Source of the DNA: Metabacillus endolithicus
GTDB lineage: Bacteria; Bacillota; Bacilli; Bacillales; Bacillaceae
NCBI RefSeq assembly: GCF_023078335.1
Contig: NZ_CP095550.1
Coordinates: forward strand, 3,268,001 to 3,332,000
DNA length: 64,000 bases
Direction: 5' to 3'
Below, in pieces: positions 1 through 9,380 of this stretch (its first letter is position 1; every line of letters starts with the position of its first letter). A program made the position numbers and the translations under genes. The notes beneath the pieces are model-generated. The model was given only the letters and a program-made list of their open reading frames with translations, made no database searches and was not told the DNA's origin.

Positions 1-512
1 GTGAGCTTTTACAAATGGAAGAGTTTGTGAACGAAATTCTTATTCTAGCAAATGCTCATCTTGGAACTAAACGTGAACAAAATAACATCATAGACCTCCT
101 TCAAGAGGTTTTACGTACAAATGAGGAGTTAAGCAGAATGCTTAATATTACTTTTTGTATCAAGTGTCATGCTAGCCTATCTATACCATGTGATTTAAAT
201 CAAGTTAAGCTTGTTTTTCAAAATTTGATTAGTAATGCAATTGAATCAATGCCAAAAGGTGGCATGATTCATATTGAGATTGGGATAGATGATGAACGAT
301 ATTTGTATATTGCGGTGGCTGATGAAGGTGTAGGCATTTCACCAGAACGAATTCCTACGCTTGGAGAACCTTTTTATTCTAATAAGGAAAAGGGTAGTGG
401 ACTTGGGCTGATGATAAGCTATAGAATCATCCAAAATCATAAGGGGAAAATCTTTTTTACTAGTGAACTTGGTAAAGGAACAACAGTTAAAATATTATTA
501 CCTTTAGAATAA
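1..512 (+). CDS. C-terminal part of a sensor histidine kinase (5' end outside window)
   Basis: The reading frame is open from base 3, so the gene is cut by the window edge. What remains is the end of the dimerisation region (LLQMEEFVNE, typical of sporulation-type kinases) and an ATP-binding domain: N box around NLISNAIESMPKGG, G1 box DEGVGIS, and G2 region EPFYSNKEKGSGLGL. It would use ATP to autophosphorylate a histidine lying upstream of the window. The last 100 residues closely resemble the end of the CheB-CheR-kinase fusion at 1185-4757, so the two are paralogous in this part. The substrate and sensory input cannot be seen. A strong terminator follows immediately. Confidence 0.9.
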   Translation, partial: ELLQMEEFVNEILILANAHLGTKREQNNIIDLLQEVLRTNEELSRMLNITFCIKCHASLSIPCDLNQVKLVFQNLISNAIESMPKGGMIHIEIGIDDERYLYIAVADEGVGISPERIPTLGEPFYSNKEKGSGLGLMISYRIIQNHKGKIFFTSELGKGTTVKILLPLE

Positions 513-514
513 AG

Positions 515-545
515 AAAAGGAGCGGAACCCCGCTCCTTTTTTATT
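515..545 (+). terminator. Rho-independent terminator of the kinase gene
   Basis: An 11-bp perfect stem (AAAAGGAGCGG / CCGCTCCTTTT) with a 4-base loop is followed by a T-rich tract. Confidence 0.9.
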
Positions 546-589
546 TTCTCATTCTTTTCGGAGTTCTTTCATAAGGAGTACTTAAAAAT

Positions 590-889
590 CTAAGTTGAAG
601 GGGTATCACTAAATAACTGATCAATTTTATGCGCTAATTCGAAATCTAATTTTGTCAAACCTCTGGCAGTCCAGGATGTATAGGTGATAAAAACAGCTTT
701 ATACTGAATTTCAATAAAAGGGTGATGATTTGCTTCCTCAGCGAGATGTCCTACCTTTGAAACAAAATCTATTCCGGCTAGATAATCCTTAAATACATAT
801 TTTCTAACTATAGAACGCTGATTTTTTAGCTTCCATTTAGGTAATGAAGAAAGCAGTTCCTCAATTTCATGGTCTGTCAATTGCCTCAA
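590..889 (-). CDS. phhB: Pterin-4a-carbinolamine dehydratase
   Basis: A roughly 100-residue protein of the PCD/DCoH family. It dehydrates 4a-hydroxytetrahydropterin formed by aromatic amino acid hydroxylases and recycles the cofactor. The family signature E-x-x-x-HHP is visible as EEANHHPFIEIQY in the middle of the chain, and the length is normal. A GTG at 895 lies only one base after the GGAGG, whereas the TTG at 889 sits at a good 7-base spacing, so TTG is the preferred start. No aromatic hydroxylase gene lies nearby in the window. It stands alone between a terminator and a divergent kinase gene. Confidence 0.88.
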   Translation of the reverse strand: MRQLTDHEIEELLSSLPKWKLKNQRSIVRKYVFKDYLAGIDFVSKVGHLAEEANHHPFIEIQYKAVFITYTSWTARGLTKLDFELAHKIDQLFSDTPST

Positions 890-1184
890 GTCCACACCTC
901 CTTTTCATCATGTAATACTATTTTCTCTAAACATATGACAATCCCTTCTAGTAGATATAACTAGATATTTGGTCGTAGTATAATATAGATAGAAAAAGGA
1001 AATGGAAATACATAAATGTATATCCTACCCTCTATAACTGTTATGATAGTAGAATGATAAAGTGGTAAAGTACTAAATTATGAAATTAATTTAACTTAAT
1101 TAAGTTTTTTTATTTGTTAATTAACAGGATATCAATTTATTGTTGTCGAATAGTTTATGGGGAATTGTTTAAGGAGGATACTAC

Positions 1185-4100
1185 ATGTCAAATGCATCAA
1201 ATGGGCAATTAGAAAAGGAACATGAAAAGGGTGATCTTGATACACCTTATGTTGTAGGAATTGGAGCCTCAGCTGGAGGTCTTGAAGCCATTGAGCAATT
1301 TTTCCAAAATATGAAATCTAACATAGATGCAGCATTTGTTGTTGTTCAACATTTATCTTCTAAGTATAAAAGCTTTATGCCGGAACTACTTGTAAAATAT
1401 ACTAATATGAAAGTTTTGGTGGCAAAGCAAGGACTGCAGGTTAATCCTAAAACTGTCTATTTATGCCCACCTAATCACTATATTACAATAAATAATCAAG
1501 GGCGAATACATTTAGAGACATATCATGAAAGTCAAGTAGTGAATTATCCTATAGATGCGTTCTTAACATCTATTTCTTTATATGCAAAAAAGAAAGCAAT
1601 TGGTGTGATCTTGTCTGGTAAAGGGACAGATGGAACAAAAGGGTTAAACGATATTCATGAAAGAAACGGACTTTGCATTGTTCAAAATGAAACGGCAAAG
1701 TATATGGATATGCCCGAAAGCGCAATCAAATCAGGTGTTGGAGACTATATCATTAATCCTTCAGTGATGCCTGAGCATATTCAAAATTATATAGAAACAA
1801 AGCTCGTGGAGTTTAAAGAAACAACATTAAAACAAGTGTTAATGATGATTCATAAAAAAAGTGGTATTGATTTTACCATGTATAAGAAAAACACTGTTAT
1901 CCGACGAATTGAACGTAGAATGAGTTTATTGGAAGAATCATTCCTTAATCTTGAAGACTATAAAAACTATTTGCTGGCAAACCCTAGGGAGATTCGTTAT
2001 CTTCAAGAAGATTTACTTATTGGTGTGACTCACTTTTTTAGGGATACTGATGCTTTTTACTATATGCAGCAGACACTTATTCCATCAATGGTTGATGAGA
2101 ACTTACAGCGTGGCCGAAATAAAATGAGAATATGGGTAGCAGGATGCTCATCAGGTCAAGAAGCATATTCTTTAGCTATTTTATTTAATGAAGAGCTAGA
2201 AAAACGAGAAAGTGATATGGATTTGCAAGTGTTCGCAACAGACATTGACCGTGATGCTGTTAAATTCGCAAGTCAGGTTTGCTATTCGGAGCAAATCGTA
2301 TCAATGATCCCAAAACATCTGCTAATTAAGTACTTTGATAAACAAGGCAGCGATTATCAGGTAAAAAGAGAAATTAGGCAAAAAATTGTATTTGCACCTC
2401 ATAATATGACGAAGGATTCTCCATTTGTTAATTTAGATATGATAAGTTGTAGAAATGTCATGATTTATTTTCAAACGGAGCTACAGCAAAGAGTGTTGTC
2501 ATTGTTTCACTTTGCACTAAAGGAGAAGGGCTATTTATTTTTAGGTCCAAGTGAAACAATCGGCAAACTCTCAAATCTTTTCTCCTCTGTTAATAGCAAG
2601 TGGAAAGTTTTTAGTAATCAGGTTTCTGATAACCAACATTTTTCCCAAGCATTACTAGCGCCTAAAGAGGTTTCTGGAGATAGTGAGAGAAGGGGTACGG
2701 AACATTTACGTGACACAAACAGGTTTCAACATCCTGATGAACTCTATTATTCACTTATGGACGATTTGTTACCTCCGTGTATTGTCATTAATGAGCATAA
2801 TGAAGTGATTCTTTCTTCCGGGAATGCAGGGGAATATTTAAACCTGCCAAAGGGAAAAGTTAATTATAATATTTTTAATATGGTTCCAACAAACCTATCT
2901 GTTGCCATTGGAACAGCCATAAAAAAGGTTCGTGAGGAATTAAGAGAAATTAAATATAAGAATCTTTTAATCAACAAAAATGAAAGCAAACAGGTAAAAT
3001 TAGTTGTTAAACCTTTAGAAAATGTAAGAAAGGGCTATGTTGCATTATTTATAAAAGACCATATGCCTGACTCTACTACAATAATTAAAGCTGATTCTAT
3101 GACATTTGATCAGGATTCTGCCTATAATCAAAGGATTTTTGACTTAGAGCAGGAGCTTTACTATACGAAGCAAAGTCTTCAGACAACAATTGAAGAATTA
3201 GAAACATCAAATGAAGAGCTTCAGTCAACGAATGAAGAATTAATTGCTGCAAATGAAGAACTTCAAAGTACAAATGAAGAAATGCAATCCGTTAATGAAG
3301 AATTAATTACAGTTAATTCTCAGTATGAAAAGAAAATTATTGAACTTACTGACCTTAACAATGATATGGACAACTTGTTAATTAACACCAATATCGCAAC
3401 CATTTTCTTAGATAAGAAATTAAATATTAAGCTTTATACTCCTGAAGTTATGAAACTTTTCCATGTGATTGATCGTGATATTGGACGTCCGATTTTTCAT
3501 ATATCACATCGACTAGAATGTGATACATTAATGGATGAAATCCAAGATGTGTTAATGACAACAAATTCAATAATAAAAGATTTACCTGCGAAAGATGGAA
3601 AGTGGTATAGTGTCAAAATCATGCCTTACCGCACTAGTGACAATATCGTGGATGGTATTGTGATGACATTTATTGATATCACAAAAATTAAGAAGGTAAA
3701 CCGAGAGCTTCAATTAAGTATGCAAGCTATTGAGCTTAGTCCGGCAAATACAGTATTTACAGACTTCCAAGGGAAAATAGAGTATGCGAATAGTAAATTT
3801 GCAGAACAACTTGGGTTAGAGGTTAAGGATTTAATCGGACGTAAGTTAAAAGATATCTATGCAGAATATTATATTGATAGTGATTTTGATTCTCATTGGA
3901 AAAAGGTGCGTGCTGGTGAAAAGTGGTCTGGTGAAATATCCTATACAGCTCGCGATGGAAAACAATATTGGGAAAATCTCGCATTAATACCTGTAGAAAA
4001 TGACGATCATGATGTTGTTCAGATTTTACGAGTTGGAGAAGATGTAACAAATAGAAAAAGCTCAGAGCAAATGCTAATTAAATCTGAAATGCTGTCAGCA

Positions 4101-4757
4101 ATTGGACAGTTGGCAGCTGGCATTGCGCATGAAATAAGAAATCCTCTCACTTCTTTAAGAGGCTTCCTACAGCTAATGATCCAAACCAACACATATCGTA
4201 AGGAATACGCTGAAGTAATGATGACTGAGTTTATCAGGCTAGAAGAGATCATTAATGAATTTTTAGTCCTATCCCGACCAAAGACAGCGGCTTTTCAGGA
4301 TGTAAATATTAATAAAATCATTCAAGATGTTTCAAAAATATGGGAAACTCAAGCCATTCTTAATGACGTTACAATCGAAACATATAATGATCCATTTATT
4401 TTTACCATCCAAGGAATTGAAAATGAGTTAAAGCAGGTTTTTATTAATATTGTGAAAAATGGAATTGAATCGATGGAAGGACGACCAGGAAATTTAAAGA
4501 TTGAAACACGTAAACTGGATAGTGGAGAGGTACTTATCCGCTTTGAAGATAAAGGAAAAGGTATTCCAAAGGAACAACTTGAAAAAATGGGACAGCCTTT
4601 CTACACAACAAAGGAAAAAGGAACAGGTTTAGGTTTAATGGTTAGCTTTAAGATTATTGAGAGTCATAATGGGAAAATCGTCTTTTCAAGTGAATTAGAT
4701 AAAGGCACAACAGTTGAAATTACGTTACCTTTATCTAACTCAGTCGAAGCGGTCTAA
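1185..4757 (+). CDS. CheB-CheR-PAS-histidine kinase fusion protein
   Basis: An 1190-residue cytoplasmic signalling protein. In order: a CheB-type methylesterase domain (about 20-205; GIGASAGG holds the candidate nucleophile Ser29, and SGKGTDG a catalytic Asp); a CheR-type methyltransferase (about 215-480; SAM loop VAGCSSGQEAYSL); a coiled coil rich in NEELQSTNEEL repeats (about 660-725); two PAS regions; a HisKA domain with His982 in AHEIRNPLTSL; and a HATPase domain ending in KGTGLGL. No receiver domain is present. The ATG has a good AAGGAGG. Its 3' end overlaps the opposing PAS gene by 18 bp. The output partner is unknown; the kinase end resembles Spo0-type kinases. No membrane segment is visible. 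Confidence 0.9.
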   Translation: MSNASNGQLEKEHEKGDLDTPYVVGIGASAGGLEAIEQFFQNMKSNIDAAFVVVQHLSSKYKSFMPELLVKYTNMKVLVAKQGLQVNPKTVYLCPPNHYITINNQGRIHLETYHESQVVNYPIDAFLTSISLYAKKKAIGVILSGKGTDGTKGLNDIHERNGLCIVQNETAKYMDMPESAIKSGVGDYIINPSVMPEHIQNYIETKLVEFKETTLKQVLMMIHKKSGIDFTMYKKNTVIRRIERRMSLLEESFLNLEDYKNYLLANPREIRYLQEDLLIGVTHFFRDTDAFYYMQQTLIPSMVDENLQRGRNKMRIWVAGCSSGQEAYSLAILFNEELEKRESDMDLQVFATDIDRDAVKFASQVCYSEQIVSMIPKHLLIKYFDKQGSDYQVKREIRQKIVFAPHNMTKDSPFVNLDMISCRNVMIYFQTELQQRVLSLFHFALKEKGYLFLGPSETIGKLSNLFSSVNSKWKVFSNQVSDNQHFSQALLAPKEVSGDSERRGTEHLRDTNRFQHPDELYYSLMDDLLPPCIVINEHNEVILSSGNAGEYLNLPKGKVNYNIFNMVPTNLSVAIGTAIKKVREELREIKYKNLLINKNESKQVKLVVKPLENVRKGYVALFIKDHMPDSTTIIKADSMTFDQDSAYNQRIFDLEQELYYTKQSLQTTIEELETSNEELQSTNEELIAANEELQSTNEEMQSVNEELITVNSQYEKKIIELTDLNNDMDNLLINTNIATIFLDKKLNIKLYTPEVMKLFHVIDRDIGRPIFHISHRLECDTLMDEIQDVLMTTNSIIKDLPAKDGKWYSVKIMPYRTSDNIVDGIVMTFIDITKIKKVNRELQLSMQAIELSPANTVFTDFQGKIEYANSKFAEQLGLEVKDLIGRKLKDIYAEYYIDSDFDSHWKKVRAGEKWSGEISYTARDGKQYWENLALIPVENDDHDVVQILRVGEDVTNRKSSEQMLIKSEMLSAIGQLAAGIAHEIRNPLTSLRGFLQLMIQTNTYRKEYAEVMMTEFIRLEEIINEFLVLSRPKTAAFQDVNINKIIQDVSKIWETQAILNDVTIETYNDPFIFTIQGIENELKQVFINIVKNGIESMEGRPGNLKIETRKLDSGEVLIRFEDKGKGIPKEQLEKMGQPFYTTKEKGTGLGLMVSFKIIESHNGKIVFSSELDKGTTVEITLPLSNSVEAV

Positions 4758-5375
4758 TAGAGGCATTAAAGTTAAATAAAAATCTATCGAAGAGCGCAGC
4801 TCATTTAATTCATCAATAATAACTTCATAGTGAGCACTTTTGCCACTTTCAATGATATCGGGGCGAAGGAGGCTGAGTAAATCCTGTATTTTCTCAAGCT
4901 TCCTTGGAAGGTCCTTCATATTATCAGATGAACTTATTAAATTATATATATCTGAATCTGTTAGAAACGGCTGAAACAATGAAATAATTTCTTTTCGATG
5001 ATGCTGTTCTAGTTGATTTTGGTCAGTCACTGTTAATTGTTCTCGAAGCATATTAACCTGGTGGCTGACTTTTTTTAGATTTTCCCTTAAAGGAATACTT
5101 ACCACATACAGTAACCCTTCATGATTTTGTTTAATGTGTAATTCGAATAATTCTAATGAATTTCCAATTGTGATCATATTAGCTTCAAATTTTTCCTTCT
5201 CCTTTGTGGATAGGAAATATTGGACTTTGTTTCGGCTTTCTTGATCAACAAGATCAAGGAAGTTTTTCGATTTAGAGAAAATTTGATGTGACATTAAAGA
5301 GGAATCGATCACATCAAGCTGTGAATTTAAAATAAAAACAGGTACAGGTACGTTTTCAAGAGCGTACATTTGCAC
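4740..5375 (-). CDS. PAS-domain protein paired with a cobalamin-binding protein
   Basis: A 211-residue soluble protein. The N-terminal 110 residues look like a PAS fold (VPVFILNSQLDVIDSS, then NFLDLVDQESR). The rest is predicted helical and polar, with no STAS, kinase or DNA-binding motif that I recognise. The segment NFLDLVD-x-ES[RK] is shared with the PAS-STAS protein at 63089-63832. Each gene directly follows a cobalamin-binding gene, so this is one half of a duplicated two-gene module. A GTG start at 5375 is 6 bases after AGAAGG; an ATG at 5369 is the alternative. Its 3' end overlaps the kinase fusion gene tail to tail. Function is inferred only as signal relay. Confidence 0.65.
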   Translation of the reverse strand: MQMYALENVPVPVFILNSQLDVIDSSLMSHQIFSKSKNFLDLVDQESRNKVQYFLSTKEKEKFEANMITIGNSLELFELHIKQNHEGLLYVVSIPLRENLKKVSHQVNMLREQLTVTDQNQLEQHHRKEIISLFQPFLTDSDIYNLISSSDNMKDLPRKLEKIQDLLSLLRPDIIESGKSAHYEVIIDELNELRSSIDFYLTLMPLLDRFD

Positions 5376-5394
5376 ACCACACCTTCTTCAAAAG

Positions 5395-6051
5395 TTAAGC
5401 TTCAATCCCAATAAGTTGGCTATTAATAAATGCCGTTAAGTTTTCCAGATTAGGAACAATGAGTGTTTGATTTGATATAAACTTTGATAAATCATATTTT
5501 TCTGCTAGTCTACTTCCGAGTATAATCGTTGGCTTATGATCTAACATCTCAAGTGTTTGAATGTATTCTGGTAGATTTTTCAGGTGATGTGAAACTGTTA
5601 CTGATAAACAAATCACATCAGGCTTAGATTTATTTGCATAGTAAATGGCATGTTGTAACGGTAAATTAGGACCTAAATATTTCACATTCCAAGAGTTTTG
5701 TTTAAAAATTGATGCTGCCATTTTTATTCCAACATAGTGCTCTTCACCTTCAATACAGAATAGCATAACCTGCTTTTGACTTCTTATCACTTGCTCATCA
5801 TTCTGGTCTAAGTGAAAATCGAGTTTTGTTAAAACATAATCAGCTGTTCCTGTAGCTAAATGTTCATCAGCAACACTTATTTCATCAATTTCCCATAGGT
5901 AACCTATATAATATAATGCTTCTTTTATCACATTTTCATAGATGTAGAGGGAGGTAAATCCTTCATGTAAAAGCTTCTCAATTAATTTAAATGAACTTAC
6001 AGTGTCACCAAGTAAAAGAAATTGAGCAAACTTTTTTGTTAAATCAGTCAT
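5395..6051 (-). CDS. CarH-like cobalamin-binding sensor protein without DNA-binding domain
   Basis: A 218-residue protein with a helical cap (1-85) and a Rossmann-type B12-binding domain (95-215). The cap contains W53 followed by nine residues and E63-H64, an exact match to the W-x9-EH motif of CarH-type adenosylcobalamin photoreceptors. EEHYVG (H105) fits the D/E-x-H-x-x-G motif that supplies the lower cobalt ligand, and SVTVS and LGS follow at expected places. CarH's MerR domain is absent. The start is the ATG after AAAGGA; an upstream in-frame ATG at 6114 has no better site. It is 19 bp upstream of the PAS gene, so the two are probably co-transcribed. Light or B12 sensing is inference. Confidence 0.75.
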   Translation of the reverse strand: MTDLTKKFAQFLLLGDTVSSFKLIEKLLHEGFTSLYIYENVIKEALYYIGYLWEIDEISVADEHLATGTADYVLTKLDFHLDQNDEQVIRSQKQVMLFCIEGEEHYVGIKMAASIFKQNSWNVKYLGPNLPLQHAIYYANKSKPDVICLSVTVSHHLKNLPEYIQTLEMLDHKPTIILGSRLAEKYDLSKFISNQTLIVPNLENLTAFINSQLIGIEA

Positions 6052-6114
6052 GCATGTCAATCCTTTCTGATTTAATCTACCTCCTATTATACTCTTTCCT
6101 TCATTGTTCTTCAT

Positions 6115-6597
6115 CTTTTAATAGGAAGAAAATAATGGTGAGTTTCGTTATAGTTTCGTAAAGTTATAAGACACAATAGGCTACAAAAGATCAGTTATAC
6201 TTTCCCTATTTTCGAGCCTCTTAAACTAAATTTTATAAAATAGAGTTGTGCGATTCTACATCTAATACCTTAATTAAAACTTATCGGGCTTAATTTGTGG
6301 CGAAAATGTGGACGTATTTAGATAAATTCCATAATTTGAAATATACATCTTTTCTCAATTTGTTTTTTGTGATACATTAATTATTGTAGTTGATAATCAA
6401 TCTCAACAGCTGTGAATCATAGATAAATACACGTTCTTTTTTTTATCATTTAATGATAATGATTATCATATGTTAATAAAGTGTGAAATGGCGGCTCTTG
6501 GTTTGTCATACTTGTATTACATATTTGCTAGATTCAACTTGGAATAATAATTGATTCAATTGTTGTACTAAGAATAAATAGGTTAAGAGGGTTTCAA
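6115..6597. other. 483-bp intergenic region, divergent promoters
   Basis: AT-rich spacer between the cobalamin-sensor operon and the iron-uptake operon. Apart from the Fur box listed separately, and a weaker partial match TGATAAT-C-AATCTCA at 6391-6405, I see no gene or RNA structure. Confidence 0.5.
6454..6468. promoter_or_regulatory. Fur box upstream of yclN
   Basis: TGATAAT-G-ATTATCA is an exact match to the Bacillus 7-1-7 Fur operator. It lies 130 bp before the start of the iron-siderophore permease gene, so iron repression of the whole transporter operon is expected. Confidence 0.88.
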
Positions 6598-7551
6598 ATG
6601 AGATTATGGATGCTAGGAATTGCAACTATCGTCCTGTCTTTTATTTCGCTTTTCATCGGAGCAATTGATATTACACCAATGGATTTGCTTAATTGGGATT
6701 CAGACGAAACACATATTTTCCTAATAAGCCGAGTTCCACGATTAATTGCCATTATTTTAGCGGGGGCAGGTATGAGTATTGCCGGCTTAATTATGCAGTC
6801 TTTAAGTCGAAATAAGTTTGTATCACCAACAACTGCTGGGACATTAGACGCAGCAAGGCTAGGTATTTTAATATCAATGCTATTTTTTACGAATGTCACA
6901 TATACCCAACAAGTTATTTTTAGTTTTGCTTTTGCGTTAGCTGGAACATTCGTATTTATGCAGATTTTGGATCGTATAAAATTTAAAGACGCTATTTTTG
7001 TCCCATTAATTGGAATTATGTATGGAAATATTTTATCTTCCATTACAACTTTTTTAGGGTACGAAGCTGATCTACTTCAAAACCTCTCTTCCTGGCTCAT
7101 GGGGAGCTTTACTTTGATTATTTCTGGTCGCTATGAACTTTTATATGTTAGTATTCCAGCTGTTATTTTAGCTTACATTTATGCAAATAAATTTACAGTA
7201 GCCGGAATGGGAGAAGATTTTGCGAAAAATCTAGGCTTAAGTTATAAGCTGATTCTAAATATTGGTCTTATTCTTGTTGCAATTATTTCGACAACAGTTG
7301 TTCTCACTGTGGGGGTTATTCCATTTTTGGGACTAATTGTACCAAATATTGTTTCTCTTTATTTAGGTGATAATTTGCGCAAAACAATACCGCATACCGC
7401 GGTATTAGGGGTTGTTTTCTTATTAATCTGTGATATTTTAGGGCGGATCATTATTCACCCTTATGAGATTCCAGTTAATGTAACAGTGGCAGTGATAGGC
7501 AGTGCGATCTTCTTAACGATGCTACTTAGGGGGAGAGCATATGCGAAATAG
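6598..7551 (+). CDS. yclN: Petrobactin-type iron-siderophore ABC permease YclN
   Basis: A 317-residue FecCD-family inner-membrane permease with eight or more hydrophobic helices. The sequence around LIMQSLSRNKFVSPTTAGT resembles YclN, one of the two permease subunits of the B. subtilis petrobactin importer. It should form a heterodimer with the product of the next gene and couple to the ATPase YclP. Its 3' end overlaps the next gene by 11 bp, consistent with translational coupling. The ATG follows a modest AAGAGGG. An exact Fur box lies upstream. Substrate identity is by homology only. Confidence 0.88.
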   Translation: MRLWMLGIATIVLSFISLFIGAIDITPMDLLNWDSDETHIFLISRVPRLIAIILAGAGMSIAGLIMQSLSRNKFVSPTTAGTLDAARLGILISMLFFTNVTYTQQVIFSFAFALAGTFVFMQILDRIKFKDAIFVPLIGIMYGNILSSITTFLGYEADLLQNLSSWLMGSFTLIISGRYELLYVSIPAVILAYIYANKFTVAGMGEDFAKNLGLSYKLILNIGLILVAIISTTVVLTVGVIPFLGLIVPNIVSLYLGDNLRKTIPHTAVLGVVFLLICDILGRIIIHPYEIPVNVTVAVIGSAIFLTMLLRGRAYAK

Positions 7552-8494
7552 TACAAAACTGATTTTATTGGCAGCTATAGCTATTGTATGTATCTTGTTT
7601 TATGGCTTTTATGATATAAAAGGGGGCTTTGATTACGCTTTTCCAAAGCGTATGCTCCGAGTTTCGGCGATGATTGTAACAGGTATTGCCATTTCTTATT
7701 CAACTGTTGTGTTCCAGACAATCACGCATAATCGAATTTTAACACCGTCTGTTATGGGACTTGATTCGATGTATCAAGTCGTACAAACATTAATTTACTT
7801 CTTTGCGGGATCTATGTCAGTTTGGGTGTTGAATAAATACTTAAACTTTGGCGCAGCAATTCTTGCAATGGTAGTGTTTGCCATGCTTTTATATCGTTTT
7901 TTGTTTAGAGCTGATAAGCATCCAATCTATTTTCTTCTATTAATAGGGATGATTATAGGTACACTTCTTGGAAGTTTGGTAACATTTCTACAAGTATTGA
8001 TTGATCCAGTTGAATATTTAAGTCTTCAAAGCCGTTTGTTTGCAACCTTTACTAACGTAAAGGCTGAGTTATTGTTTATCTCAATAGGTATTCTATTCTT
8101 TGCGTTTCTTTATGGCTACCTCATTATGGGGAAGTTGGATGTTATGTCACTTGGCCGGGAAAATGCTATGAACCTTGGTATAAACTATGACAGTATGGTT
8201 ATGAGGATTTTAATTTTATCTTCTGTTTTAATCGCAACATCTACAGCGCTTGTTGGACCAATTACATTTTTTGGACTAATTGTTGCAAATCTTTCCTATC
8301 AATATTTGGTCTCATATAAACACTCTATTCACATAATAGGTGCGAGTTTAATCAGTATTATTGCACTTGTTGGTGGACAATTCCTTGTGGAGCATATCTT
8401 TGAATTACGCACAACGTTAAGTGTTATTATTAACTTTATTGGTGGAATTTACTTTATTTATCTATTACTTAAGGAAAGTAGGGCAGCAGGATGA
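7541..8494 (+). CDS. yclO: Petrobactin-type iron-siderophore ABC permease YclO
   Basis: The second 317-residue FecCD-family permease of the operon, with about eight to nine membrane helices and the conserved region TFFGLIVANL near the cytoplasmic coupling loop. The family normally works as a pair, which matches the adjacent yclN. The gene starts inside the end of yclN and its own stop overlaps the ATP-binding gene by four bases (ATGA), so the three genes form a tightly coupled unit. Nothing in the sequence looks truncated. Confidence 0.87.
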   Translation: MRNSTKLILLAAIAIVCILFYGFYDIKGGFDYAFPKRMLRVSAMIVTGIAISYSTVVFQTITHNRILTPSVMGLDSMYQVVQTLIYFFAGSMSVWVLNKYLNFGAAILAMVVFAMLLYRFLFRADKHPIYFLLLIGMIIGTLLGSLVTFLQVLIDPVEYLSLQSRLFATFTNVKAELLFISIGILFFAFLYGYLIMGKLDVMSLGRENAMNLGINYDSMVMRILILSSVLIATSTALVGPITFFGLIVANLSYQYLVSYKHSIHIIGASLISIIALVGGQFLVEHIFELRTTLSVIINFIGGIYFIYLLLKESRAAG

Positions 8495-9258
8495 TAGAAA
8501 TCAAAGGATTAACAAAGCAATTTGGTAAAAAGCCTGTTGTAGAAGATGTTACTGTCACAATCGAGCCTGGAACTATTACATCGTTTATAGGGCCAAATGG
8601 TGCTGGTAAGTCAACTCTTCTTTCTATGGTGAGTCGCTTATTAGAAGCAGATACAGGTGAAGTACTACTAGATCAGAACAATGTGAAAAAGTGGAAGTCG
8701 TCAGAATTTGCAAAGAGAGTATCTATTTTAAGGCAAGCAAATCATCTTAATGTTCGATTAACAGTTCGTGAGCTTGTTGCGTTTGGACGCTATCCGTATT
8801 CAAAGGGGCGTTTAACAGCTGAAGATGAAACATTTGTTGATCAAGCAATTGATTATATGAATTTAGCAGATATGCAAGACAAATTTTTAGATGAATTATC
8901 AGGTGGTCAGAAACAACGTGCATTTATTGCAATGGTCATTGCTCAGGATACGGATTACGTCCTGCTTGATGAGCCTTTAAATAATCTGGATATGAAGCAT
9001 TCAGTTCAAATTATGAAAATATTACGCAGATTAGTAGATGAACTTGGAAAAACGGTTGTAATCGTTTTGCATGACATTAACTTTGCATCTGTTTATTCAG
9101 ATCGTATCGTTGCATTGAAAAATGGTAGATTAATGAAAAATGGGCCGACTCATGAAATCATTAATTCTGATGCCTTACGTGAAATTTATGATATGGATAT
9201 TCCTGTTCAAGAGCAGAATGGATGCAGGATTTGTGTTTATTTCAATTCACATACGTAA
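8491..9258 (+). CDS. yclP: Iron-siderophore ABC transporter ATP-binding protein YclP
   Basis: A 255-residue ABC ATPase energising the YclNO permease. Walker A is GPNGAGKST, the signature motif LSGGQKQR, and Walker B YVLLDEPLNNLD followed by an H-loop histidine in VLHDIN. Length is normal for FepC-type ATPases. Translation is coupled to yclO by the ATGA overlap. The binding protein gene follows after 217 bp and has its own Fur-controlled promoter, so permease and ATPase can be expressed separately from the binding protein. Confidence 0.92.
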   Translation: MIEIKGLTKQFGKKPVVEDVTVTIEPGTITSFIGPNGAGKSTLLSMVSRLLEADTGEVLLDQNNVKKWKSSEFAKRVSILRQANHLNVRLTVRELVAFGRYPYSKGRLTAEDETFVDQAIDYMNLADMQDKFLDELSGGQKQRAFIAMVIAQDTDYVLLDEPLNNLDMKHSVQIMKILRRLVDELGKTVVIVLHDINFASVYSDRIVALKNGRLMKNGPTHEIINSDALREIYDMDIPVQEQNGCRICVYFNSHT

Positions 9259-9286
9259 GACATAAAATTAATCATAAGCTACCTAG

Positions 9287-9305
9287 AGAAATCAATTAGA
9301 TTTCT
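9287..9305 (+). other. Possible attenuator hairpin between yclP and yclQ
   Basis: AGAAATC-AATTA-GATTTCT forms a 7-bp stem that extends with wobble pairs into flanking CC/GG. The downstream tract is only moderately T-rich, so this is a weak terminator or processing hairpin at best. Confidence 0.3.
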
Positions 9306-9380
9306 TTGGGTGTTGCTTCTGAATTTTTTCTATATTATTGAAATTTTAGAAATAAATACAAAATAAATATTGGAAAGTAG

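Noticed and set aside
6594..7043. Minus-strand gene opposite yclN
   Set aside because: A long open frame but only the complement of a highly hydrophobic permease; no ribosome site and wrong composition.
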